From assembly GCA_037447655.1 (NCBI GenBank), contig JBBHKE010001973.1, forward strand, positions 207,042 to 271,041: a DNA stretch of 64,000 nt, read 5' to 3'. Positions 1-10,050 of this stretch are shown piece after piece. The position numbers and the translations under genes were made by a program. Below the pieces are notes generated by a model, which made no database searches, was not told where the DNA came from, and worked only from the letters and a program-made list of their open reading frames with translations. Each line of letters begins with the position of its first letter. Position 1 is the stretch's first letter. Source of the DNA: Zygnema cylindricum (Eukaryota; Streptophyta; Zygnematophyceae; Zygnematales; Zygnemataceae).

Positions 1-556
1 CTTGGAGCCAATTGGGAAGATCCAAAGGAATGATGGATCATCGATTCAGGTGCATCTATGCATATGTGCCGTGACAGGCACCTCTTCACTAAGCTAAGAA
101 ATCTCTCTTCTGTAGAAATAGAGTATGGGGATGGGGGAGTAGTTACCACAGATCTAGTGGGCTCGATAGATGTGAAAGTTTTTGTGGAGGGTAAGACTTC
201 TATACTCACATTATCAGATGTGCTATACTTTCCTCAACTGAGTAAAAATCTTGTGTCTACTTCTGTATTAGATGACAAGGATTTTGATACCTTCACTGGA
301 GAGGGAGTCTTTACAGCTAAGTACGGAGATGAAGTCTACTTCACAGCAGATAAGGGTAGCGAAGGAATGTTTAGGCTTAACTTGAGTAATGAAAAGAAGA
401 GTGCTTACTATGATGGTGTCCCGAGCTTGATGATCTGGCATAAGCGGTTGGGGCATTTGCATTTTGATAGGCTGAGGGAAATGAAGAAGCGGGGTGTGGT
501 AGAAGGCATTCAGTTTGGGGATAATGAAATGATAGAAGATTGTAGTGGTTGTGCCC
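1..556 (+). pseudogene. Copia-A gag-pol fragment: protease and pre-integrase zinc region
   Basis: Internal piece of a Ty1/copia polyprotein that enters from outside the window. An in-frame TGA at 31-33 sits just before the aspartic protease active site, read as WIIDSGAS (34-57) followed by MHMC. From about 427 the pre-integrase region shows the WHKRLGH motif and ends in CSGCA, the HHCC-type zinc site that precedes integrase. The frame stops where a reverse-oriented LTR begins exactly at its terminal nucleotide (557), so the fragment was cut by an insertion. It closely resembles the same region of the Copia-A copies at 4261-5346 (reverse) and 53420-53683. It is non-functional; the family assignment is secure. 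Confidence 0.88.
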
Positions 557-1645
557 TGAAACTATGAGACCTCCATTGGCCCTCAGAGTATGCAGATCCA
601 AAAGAAGCTAATTTAGATAGTGCCGACTCCAAGTTAATATAAACCCAAATGACTGACCCCTTGACAGTCACAATCCCAATATAGATTCACCCCTGTGAAA
701 TAACACTTTCTGTGAGCTCAGTTCCACCACAGAATGCAAAGTTAGAATATGAGATTTGGACACATTCACCCACTTTAACTTTCCCGTATAAATGCAGCCA
801 CCCTGGCAGACAAAAACTCTGACCGACTACACCCCTGTATAGTCTAGACTTTTTCTAAGTCCTATCCCTCTCTAAAGCTCTATCTACTAATGTACGACAC
901 CAATCAAATTACACTGCCGTACACAAAAGTACAGCAACCGGTGTACTTTATGTATGGATATTGTACGACATGGCCTAATTATCGACACATGTCATATCCG
1001 GATCCAGTCCCGTAATCCCCGGAGATGCCGCGATCCAACGTAATCGTGCCACGTGTCATCCGATGTGGCGTTGACCACAAACTGTTGAGAATATCTCCCG
1101 CGATCTCGACTTTCTTTTCGGCCGTCTTATTGAATGCAGATTTCAATCGTAACCGTCATAAATGCCTGTGCGGTATTTATTTTGTAAAAAAACAAAATGC
1201 GCGGTACTCATTTCTTATCCATACCGTAATCCGTACTTTTACATAACTGGATCTATGTAGCGTAAACATCCACCGTTAAATGAATTTTCCTACGTGGCAA
1301 CATTTAATTAAATATCAAACCCTCTACTACGTATCATTCTGTCTAGACTTAACGAATAAGTCTACCGACTACCGACTTTCTGACCGTCGGCAAGTCCCTA
1401 GATCAAATCCTAGTTCCGACATAGTCTTTTTAGCAAATAAACCTTCCTATATGTAAATCAACTAATCTATTTCCCGTAAACCTCTGGATAGCCTAGGTAG
1501 CCATGGCTCTAGCTTCCTCTCCAACTTCTCAGTGACTACAACAAGTGTGGGAGTTGGAGAGAGAAGTTAGAGGCAGACTACCTCGGCTTCTTTCTGTATT
1601 CCAATTTTGACCTAGAAAATATTAAAAGAACCATCAATTTCTACA
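557..1645 (-). repeat. Copia-A 3' LTR with variant U5
   Basis: LTR with terminal TG...CA on its own strand, about 1089 bp. Its U3 part (about 850-1645 in window order) matches the other Copia-A LTRs: a GTAC-rich promoter segment near 890-970, a CACGTG G-box near 1050, and an antisense tRNA-like cassette at about 1342-1432. Its far part (557-850) is the long variant downstream segment also found in the LTR at 53684-54783 and in the Copia-B-type solo LTR at 21543-22637, not the common one. The element's polypurine tract abuts it at 1646. Confidence 0.88.
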
Positions 1646-3443
1646 CTCCCCTTATTTTTTAGTCAATCTTTAATTTTAGACCACACTTCTCCTTGCAGAA
1701 AATTAGTTTAGAGGAAGGCACAGGTTTGGTCATCATATCTGCTACCATCTCACTATCTGGTCGGTACTCTAAACTGATTATTTTGTTTTCTACTTTCTTT
1801 CTAACAAAGCTGAGTCTAATGTCCATGTGCTTAGCTTTAAAATGATGTTTAGGATTGGTAGAAATAGCGATTGCTGCCTGATTATCACAAAAAAATTATG
1901 CACACCACTCTTAAGGTGACTAAGCTCACCAAGCAAAGCCTTGACCCACATCAATTCCTTTACAGAAGAGTATGAGGCCATATACTTAGCCTCTATGGTG
2001 GACTGAACAATAACATTTTGATGTTTGCTACTCCAACAGCAAGCCCCATCACCCAGATATAATACATATCTAGAAGTATATCTCCTCATCAAAGCATCAC
2101 CATAACTGGCATCACTCCAAATAGTGATGTTAGTACTTTCCCCACCCAAATGCAACCATAGATCTTTAGTTCCTATCAAATATCTAAGAACTCTCTGAGC
2201 TGCCTCCGAATCCTTCTTAGTGGGAGCATTTAGACTTCTATTCAGCACTCCTACAGCTGCAGCCAAATCCGGCCAGGTACAATTCATCAAATAGATTAGG
2301 CTTCCCACTACTTGCCTGTAACGAATAGTCTGCATGAACTTTTGTTCTTGAGGACTTAATTCCTCGTCTAAGACTATGACTCCTTCTTCCTCACTCCCCT
2401 CACTTGCTTTCTTTAACTCTATTAGTGTTGTATAACTATTAGTTTTATCCTTCTGAATTTTTTCCAGCATGTTCCGTATTGCTTCCTTTTGAGTCAATCT
2501 TATAATCTTTCTTTTTCGGTCTCTCTCTACTTGAATTCCCAAAATATATTTTGCTTCCCCCATATCCTTCATTTCAAATCTCCCCTTAAGATCGGTTTTC
2601 AGTTTATTAATTTTTTCCATTGATTTACTTAAAACAAGAAAATCATCAACATAAATTGCAATAAATATAAAACCTTCCTCATCTTCGAAAACATAGATTG
2701 AGTGATCTGAGCTGATCCAAATATATCCCAGACCGGTAAGAAACTCATCAAGCTTCTTATTCCACTGTCGAGGCGCCTGTTTCAAACCATAAATAGATTT
2801 AATCAGCCGGCATACCTTACTCTCCTCTCCTTCCTCCACAAACCCTTCAAGTTGTCGCATGAAGATCTCCTCTTCCTATTCTCCATGCAAAAAGGCTATC
2901 TTGATGTCCATCTGGTGCACCTCCATGTCTTCTGTTGCTGCCAGACTAAAAAGTATGCATACGGAGGGAAAATCTGACGACCGTGGCAAAAGTTTCCTCG
3001 TAGTCGATTCCTTCTTTATGTGTAAATCCTTTTGCCACTAATCGGGCTTTGTTACGCTCAATGGTGTTATCTGGGTTCAGTTTTATTTTGAAAACCCACT
3101 TACAACCGATTGGTTTTCGGTTAGGTGGACAATCCAGAAGCCCCCAAGTATCGACTACCATTATTGAGGCCATCTCGTTATTGATGGCTGACTTCCACTG
3201 GTTCCTTTCTACACAAGTAATCGCCTCTCCATAAGTTTTAGGTTCATCTTGATGAGATAGTTTTGTTACCTTGTAATTAACCTGTTTTTCTTGCAATCTT
3301 TTGCTACTTCTCCTTCCCACCTGAAAATGTGTGGCCGGAATAGATGGTTTTTGTGGGTTCTTTCGAACAATCTCGGCTTCTACCCTATCCCTTGATTCCG
3401 AATCAATTTCCACCACGTCTTTCGGTTCGGGTAGAGTTGTCAC
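1646..3443 (-). pseudogene. Copia-A reverse transcriptase and RNase H region (element 1)
   Basis: Minus-strand C-terminal part of gag-pol. The RT N-terminus lies at about 2946-3443 (motif GCKWVFKIKLN), followed by a frameshift near 2950 and an in-frame TAG in AFLHGE*EEE near 2870. The main open stretch 2860-1790 holds LYGLKQAPRQWN-type sequence, the intact catalytic motif YVDD, and the RNase H motifs SDAS and an EAKY equivalent of EAEY. A further frameshift near 1890 shifts the RNase H end out of frame after the expected CDNQAAIAI motif. Family assignment is certain and the copy is dead. Confidence 0.9.
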
Positions 3444-3552
3444 CGGAGTTTTCGCAGCCGAGTTCTTTTCGGTCTGATTTGTACCTGCAAGATTGTCATC
3501 TTCTCTAAAACCTGGATAGTTAGGAAGTTCTAAGTCATCGGAATTTTCTGAC

Positions 3553-4330
3553 TTAAAATCTGATTTTTACTGTCTTTGTATATTTGAAGGGATCCACAGA
3601 GTTTCTTTCATCCATAACTACTAGATGCTTTACTAAGATTATATCTTCCCTTTTTAGATCATAGACTCTATATCCTTTCACATCCTCTTCATATCCTAAT
3701 AAGTATCCCGATTTTCCTTTAGGATCTAGCTTCCAATTAGACCGATCTGTATCTAGACTGAATACTTGACTGCCGGAAACCTTTAAGTGAGATATGTCTG
3801 GTTTCAAACCGGTCCATCTCTCATAAGGTGTTTGATCTTTTATAGCTGAGGTAAGAACTCTATTTTTGAGGTAATCAATAGAGTTCATTGCTTTTGCCCA
3901 AAACCTTTTTCTTATCTTCTTATCCGACAACATACTTTTAGCACTATCACTTAGTGTCCTATTTAATCGTTCAGCTACCCCATTCTGTTCCGGGTTTTCT
4001 GGAACTGTCTTTTGGTGTTGAACTCCATCTTCCCTCAGAAAATCCTCAAACTGGTTAGAAGTATACTCTCCACCATTGTCAATCCTTACTCTCTTGATTG
4101 AAGTTTCATGGAGTTTTTTGCTCCATGCTTTATATTGTCTAAAACAATCCTGAGTTTCTGACTTGTTTTTCAAAAAATACACTCTGGAATAACGAGACCA
4201 ATCATTAGTGATAGTCATCATAAATCTCTTCCCCCCCGGTGAGGGCACTTTGGCCGGTCCCTAAATATTTGTGTGTCCTAAATATATAATTTTTTCTCCC
4301 CTATAGGTGGTTGTTTTGGGAAAGGGCAAT
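3553..4330 (-). pseudogene. Copia-A integrase core (element 1)
   Basis: Minus-strand integrase of the DDE superfamily, which inserts the cDNA into the genome. The open part reads from about 4248 to 3553. The first catalytic Asp region, HTDVWGP in related copies, has become HTNI*GP (about 4255-4275): the Asp is Asn and the Trp is a stop. The second Asp (RIDNGGEY) and the Glu (PEQNG) are present, followed by the copia C-terminal motifs TPYERWTG and GYLLGYEEDVKGYRVYD. The first-Asp loss alone would abolish catalysis. Confidence 0.9.
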
Positions 4331-5994
4331 CTGTGTGCTTTACCTTCAGCACATCCACTAGAATCACTTAGATTCTCACTCTCACTAAACTGAATTCCTT
4401 CCACCTCTCCCATCTTTTTCATCTCTGTTAGCTTATCTAGATTCACATGCCCAAGCCTGTTATGCCACATCATTATATCATGAACATCAGCATAATAAAG
4501 TTTCTTGTTTTCATTGATGAAAATTAGCCTAAACATCCCTTGGCTACATTTTTTAGCAGTGAAATAAACTTCCTCCTCAAAACTAGTAGAAAAGACTCCT
4601 TTCCTAGTGCTATTATCAAAACCCTTATCATCTAATACAAACGTAGAGATGAGGTTTTTGTTCAGCTCCGAAATAAACAATACATCGGAGAATGTAACTA
4701 TGGATGTCTTTCCTTCTACCAACACTTTCAGATCTACCGATCCTACAAGAGTAGTATTGACTATCCTCCCATCCTCGTACTCTATCTCTACGATAGGAAT
4801 CTTTCTTATCTTAGTGAATAGGTGTTTATCCTTACACATGTGCATGGAGTCACCTGAATCTAGAATCCTGCCTGCTTCACCTTTCAACCCACCGTAAGCA
4901 CATTTCTGATTTCGTGGAATTTCTACCTCGTTTTTCGCCTCGAATTCCTCATCCAATAGAAGCTCATCGTCCTCGTCCTTGGATTCGGCTTCATGTACCT
5001 GTGTCACAAGGGCCTTTTTGTTTCCTCTCGGGGTTCCACTGGTCTGTCCCTCCTTTAATCGAAGCTCGGTTAGCTTAGTGCACTCTGCCATATAGTGCCC
5101 TGGTTTTTTACAAAAATGACATAAACCTTTGGGAGCCCTTGGTCCGAACTCGTCGGTCTGATTTTTCTGCTCCCTCCCCCCATAGTTTCCGACCGGTTTT
5201 TGAGAATCCTTGTTCATCCAGTCGGTCGCAGCTGCCAAGGCTTGCCCACTCTTTCCTCCCCTTCGGATCTTAATTGTATTCTCCCGAACGAGAATCATTC
5301 CTACCACTGAGTTCCATATCCACCTTGAGTCTTGCAAGTCCTTCACATGGTTGACTATGTTCTCGAACTCATCGGGTTACTTCATCAGTAGACAGTTAAC
5401 CTTTTCTTTTTCACTATAATCTTTTCCAGCACTCTTTAGCTTAATGAAAAGTGTAGCAAGCTCATTGCAAAAATCCAACATCTTCCCCCTTTTGTATACA
5501 TACTGCTTAACTTTTGATCAACCTATTGTTGTTGCTGAATCGTACCACTTTGATAAATCTCTATGAGGGCCATCCAAAGATTGGATGCCCTTTCTATCTG
5601 CAAATGAGGACATGCAAGTCCATGAGTAAGATGGCGGAGGATGAAGTGCTTTGCCGCCATATTGTTGAAGTCCTAAGTATCAGTATCATTCTCCTCGTTC
5701 CTCAGAATTGGTGACATAAATGCCGAACCAGTTGCTATTCGTGTGGTCGTCTCCTTCTCCTTTCCTTTGTCCACCACCTCTCTTTTCGTTTTTCTCCTCC
5801 ATTGAAGATGGATCTGCATCTCAAGTGAATCTGCCTCTTGTGGACCCTGGAGGTATCCCAAGACTGGATGGACGCCTCACGCGTCCATTCATTATTCCTC
5901 CAAACCGTTTCTCACTTAGAGCTCCTGTCATCATACTTTCCCAGTATATGAAGCTAACTCCATCAAATATGGGCACCCTAGATGGTGGGCCCAT
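4331..5994 (-). pseudogene. Copia-A gag and protease (element 1)
   Basis: Minus-strand N-terminal half of the polyprotein. Gag starts at MGPPSRVPIF (ATG at 5994, inside the primer-binding site); an in-frame ATG 24 bases upstream lies in the LTR. Gag is broken by stops between about 5350 and 5820. The open stretch 5346-4261 carries the nucleocapsid zinc knuckle CHFCKKPGHYMAEC (CX2CX4HX4C), an acidic linker, the protease site with DSG (DSGDSMHMC, where relatives have DSGAS), and the pre-integrase zinc region (WHNRLGH ... CSGCAEGK). Confidence 0.88.
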
Positions 5995-5997
5995 AAC
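5984..5997 (-). other. Primer-binding site matching half initiator tRNA-Met
   Basis: On the minus strand this reads GTTATGGGCCCACC, one base after the LTR end. It is complementary to the anticodon stem-loop of plant initiator tRNA-Met (recalled as GGUGGGCCCAUAAC), not to the tRNA 3' end. This is the half-tRNA type of priming known for Drosophila copia. The gag ATG lies inside the site. The tRNA sequence is recalled, not searched. Confidence 0.85.
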
Positions 5998-5998
5998 A

Positions 5999-7067
5999 TG
6001 CACCTCTGAGACCTCCATAGGACCTCATAGTAGGCAGCTCATATGAAGCCTCTAGGATAACCCTGACCCCTTTGTCTTTCAACACGAATTACTGCCACCC
6101 TCGCAAAAAAAAACTACTCTGACCACCTTCACCTTTGTGAAGGCAAGACTCTCTTGAGTCGATAGCAAAAAGAATATCTGAATTTGCTCACTTGAGCAGT
6201 AAGTTATGGAGGGTCAAAGTTCACCTTTTGTACAAAAGCTCTTTGGGAGAGAGGGTCCTATCTACCAATTTTTTCTAAGTCCCATCCCTCTCTAAAACTC
6301 TATATACTGATGTACGGCCCCAATCATATTACATTGCCGCACACAAAAGTACAACTGCCGGTGTACTTTATGTACGGATATTGTATGACATGGCCTAATT
6401 ATCGACACATGTCATATCCGGATTCGGTCCCGTAATCCATGGAGATGCCGCAATCCAACGTAATTGTGCCACGTGTCATTTGATGTGGCGATGACCACAA
6501 ACCGCCGAGAATCTCTTCCGCGATCTCGGCTTTTTTTTCGGCCGTCCGATTGAATACAGATTTTAATCGTAGCCATCATAAATGCTTGTGCGGTATTTGT
6601 TTTGTAAAAGAAACAAAATGTGCGGTACTCGTTTCTTATTTATACCGTAATCCGTACTTTTACATAACTAGATCTATGTTGCCGTAAACATCCGACGTTA
6701 AATGAATTTTCCTACGTGGCAACATTTAAATAAATATCAAACCCTCTAGTACGTATCATTCTGTCTAGACTTAACGGATACGTCTACCGGCTACCGGCCT
6801 TCTGATCGTTGGCAGGTTCGAAGATCAAATCCTGGTTTCGACATACTCTTTTTAGCAAATAAACCTACCTATCTGTAAATCAACTAATCTATTTCCCGTA
6901 AACCTCTGCATAGCCTAGGTAGCCATGGCTCTAGGTTCCTCTCCAACTTCTCAGTGACCGCAACAAGTGTGGGAGTTTGAGAGAGAAGTTAGAGGCAGAC
7001 TGCCTCGGCTTCTTTCTGTATTCCAATTTAGACCTAGAAAATAATAAAAGAACCATCGATTTCTACA
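5999..7067 (-). repeat. Copia-A 5' LTR (element 1)
   Basis: About 1069 bp, TG...CA on its own strand (window start TGCACCTCTGAG, window end TTTCTACA). Contains the common R/U5-like module with small hairpins (6090-6205, reverse), a GTAC cluster (about 6310-6390), a CACGTG G-box near 6470, and an antisense tRNA-like cassette at about 6765-6852 followed by a T5 run. It differs from its partner LTR in the U5-like part. Confidence 0.88.
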
Positions 7068-7515
7068 ACCGAGTTGGTTGCATAAACATCATTATCAACT
7101 CAAAGGCTGACTATTATTACAATCACTTAATATTTATTAATTTTCATTGTTTATTATAGTAGATTGATTACTTTGAGTACTTTATTTTTTTTTCTTTTTT
7201 CGTGATCAACCAACTTAGTTGTAAGACTTAGAAGGTTGCATAAACATCAATATCAGCTTGGAGGTTGACCAACATTACAAACACTTGTCTTCATTTATAA
7301 TATTTGTTTGTTAGATTACATTGTTACTTTGATTTTGTTTTTATTGTTTATTTGATCAACGAACTTAGTCTAAAGACCAAGAAAGTTGCTGAACATCATT
7401 ATCAGCTCAAAGGCTGACCATCATTACAAACATTGGTTTTTTTTTGTAAATACAATATAAATACTTTGAATACTTTGTTTGGGTGATACTTTGATTACTT
7501 TGTTTTTTTTTATCA
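7068..7515 (-). repeat. A+T-rich tandem block, unit about 140 bp
   Basis: About three degenerate units, each with a core like GTTGCATAAACATCATTATC followed by AAAGGCTGAC and later a TTGATCAACCAACTTAG segment. The reverse complement matches the block at 50453-51150, including its end sequence AAAGTAATCAAAGTATCACC. Both copies are flanked by Copia-A LTRs. No coding potential. The identity of the parent repeat is unknown. Confidence 0.75.
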
Positions 7516-8094
7516 TGTTACTTGCAAGTAAGCAATTATTATTGTTAGTTATGTTTATGTGGAAAGACATGGCAAATACTTTATTTCTTATAGCCTAAAA
7601 AATTTGAATGTTTAAAAAAATAATTATAGAACACCAAATTGAGTATTAATCAAACCCTTATGAACTGTTAAACACGTAATGATAATGTGCTAAATAAGCC
7701 CATAAAACCACTTCACACGTATCTTTGAGAATAATAATATATATTTATATATATAAATATATAACATACATATAAATAACTATATATATAAAAAAACATA
7801 AAACAAATTTGTCGTCTTATTTATAGAAAACATTAAGACTCTAATAATATCGACGCTTATTGAAATTTGACTCTTTTAAGTCCTTTGTTTTTCATCAGAT
7901 TAAGTTTAGTTGTGCTCAACATGACGAAGTAACATGTACTAGAGCGAAGGGAGGCTTCTGTGAAAAACAAAAATAATTGGCCGTGAATGTTAAATAATTA
8001 GCCGTGAAGGTTAGTTTTATGTAAAAAGGTGAGACATGAAGATGACGAAACAATAAGTGTATCATAAAAATGACGAAACAATACCCGCAGAGCA
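7516..8094. other. A+T-rich spacer, no recognised feature
   Basis: Very A+T-rich, with short TATATA runs at about 7735-7800. I looked for EF-hand exons of the neighbouring CDPK pseudogene on the minus strand and found none. Confidence 0.5.
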
Positions 8095-9943
8095 AGCTTT
8101 TTCATCTTGTTCATTCTAACAATTTGTTTCAGCCTAGTCAGGGCAGCAAAATCAAGGGGCTTATCCAGTTCAGATCCATTAGGTTTGATCCAAAGATGGT
8201 CTGCCATAATAAACAAACAAAATATTTCCAATAAGCAAAATATATTATTCTAAATCATTTAGAAGAAATTGAAACTAAGAGTGAAGGAAATCAAAATCAA
8301 AACATTGTCAAGTATTTAAAAACCTTTGTCGTTCTGACTCCGACTCTTACAATGAAGATTTTTGATGCATAAAATTAAACAACATAAATAAATCCAGACT
8401 TATGCACCTGCGTGAAATTCAAAATATAAGCCAAAAACATGGGTAACAAAAGGGTTTTCCAAACATGCACACATTCCAAGGACATGCCCAACAAATGATA
8501 ACCGAAAGCATACAACAACTGCTATCAAAGTAATACACTCAAGGAGAACTCCAACGGTAAACTTAAAATATACGTGATGACTAACCAAACCGGATGGCTA
8601 GACAAAGTAAGAACAAAAACATATTTGCTTACTTAACACTTCATTCGTTGTTAGGCGTTGATTGGGGTATTATGTCAACATTTTTTTAACAAAATCCTTC
8701 GCTGCACTCGAAAAACTAGGCCACGGGTCACTGACAAAATCAATGTGGCCTTGAAGAACAACCTTAAAGATTGCGTCATAATTTTCTTCAAGAGAAATAC
8801 GCGAGCATCAAGCGTCACATCAATGAACCATGCTAAATTGTCTGTCATTTTCCCATCCTAGCCGTAAAAGCTATTTGCCTGATCCTATTAGGCTCAAAAT
8901 GTTTGTGCTTCATAAGCTTGGACAAACTTGTTACTAGACAAGCAAGCCCAGTCATACTTTAACTTAGGAACACAGTAGATACTATTTGGAATCATCAGTA
9001 CAAACAGAAAATTAGGACAAACGGAAAAGTTGGTTAACTCACTAGGTTAGAAGAGGGGCACTCCACAGAGTAGAATATAAACAATGTCACCATTGCTGCA
9101 TGCCTCTGCTTCTGGGCCATACTTACGACGGAGCACTTGCAGGTAGTCCTGAATATTTACACAAATTAGGTCATCACTTTCAATCCAAAACTTTAGAAGG
9201 AGGTTCATTTCGATGTTTGTATTCTCATATTGCAAATTAGTTTTATATTTTTTCCGAAAATAAGACAATCAAAGTAAAAGCTTAACGAGAAAAAATGTGA
9301 TGAGAAGGTCATAGATAACCTTTAGTGCAACATAATATGCAGAGCCCACAATGTTTTTAAAATCTTATCCTGCAAAGCAAGAAAAGCCCATTTCAGATTC
9401 GGATAAAAGCTCTCTAGAACAGAAGAACATTCAAAACAATAAAAGACGAATAAACCCCAAAAATAAACATAAAAACAAGAAAGAATGAAATACATGTTTA
9501 CAATAACTACAATAATGAGAAGGGAAAATTTGAATAATGCAAATTTATCAGCTTAATACTCAAAGCAAAAATTAGTGTCATCCTCTCATGACCAGCTAAA
9601 CTCCAAATGTCATCAAATAGAGGTAGTGTAAAACAAAGCAAAGGGAAAACAGACAAACCTGGCTTGAAAAATTTGGATAATCCAAAATCTCTTGTTTTAA
9701 GAGGTGAATCCTCGTTATTCAACAGAAGAAAGTTTTATAGTTTTAAATTCATGTGTATCACGCCAAGAGAATCACACCTCTCTACCACTTAAACAATTGT
9801 AAATTAACTCAGTGGCTCATTTTTCACAGCAATCTCCTCTTGCAATAATTCAATCAAAAAACTCCCATCCAACACAAATTATATAACAATGTGAACACTT
9901 TGCTTGTCTTCACATGGTCCTCTCATTTTCAAAAGAGGATAAG
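8095..9943 (-). pseudogene. Calcium-dependent protein kinase (CDPK) pseudogene with introns
   Basis: CDPKs are Ser/Thr kinases fused to a calmodulin-like domain that transduce Ca2+ signals. Five minus-strand exons are visible. 9943-9659 has CEDKQSVHIV, a degenerate catalytic loop HMNLKL*N (normally HRDLKPEN), and DFGLSKFFKPG. 9369-9320 has NIVGSAYYVA. 9136-9043 has VLRRKYGPEAEA ... YILLCGVPLF. 8785-8633 has [13 protein letters not shown] ... KKMLT. 8200-8095 has WIK and the autoinhibitory junction MNKMKKLALR. Exon phases join sensibly, for example VL|NHLWIK across a GTAAGC donor. Lesions include several stops (in the VMEL, GEKF, PPFW and MLTQD positions), loss of the catalytic Asp, and an acceptor AG changed to AA before VLRRKYG. 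The N-terminus, ATP-binding loop and EF hands are missing. Retained introns mean a genomic duplicate, not a processed copy. Confidence 0.9.
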
Positions 9944-10050
9944 CTGAAGTTGACATACACGATCTTTGACTTAGAATACATATTGTTCCCGTAGGCAAGG
10001 TTCTCACCTACTTGGCATTTTTCAATTGATAATCTGACAAGTGTGCAAAC

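Larger units (their letters stand above)
557..7067 (-). mobile_element. Copia-A element 1 (reverse), LTR to LTR
   Basis: Complete-looking Ty1/copia arrangement read on the minus strand: 5' LTR 5999-7067, primer-binding site 5984-5997, gag, protease, integrase, RT, RNase H, polypurine tract (complement of CTCCCCTTATTTTTTA at 1646-1661), 3' LTR 557-1645. No matching 5-bp target duplication is visible (TGCCC on the left, ACCGA on the right). The two LTRs are alike upstream but unrelated over the last roughly 280 bases of the sense strand. New insertions have identical LTRs, so this is probably a recombinant of two elements. The coding region carries stops and frameshifts. Confidence 0.88.

Noticed and set aside
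557-7067. Copia-A element 1 as one simple insertion into the fragment at 1-556
   Set aside because: Its flanks do not match, the right flank does not continue the interrupted copia frame, and its LTRs differ in U5.
7516-8094. EF-hand exons of the CDPK
   Set aside because: No DxDxDG-type calcium loops found on the minus strand downstream of the junction-domain exon.
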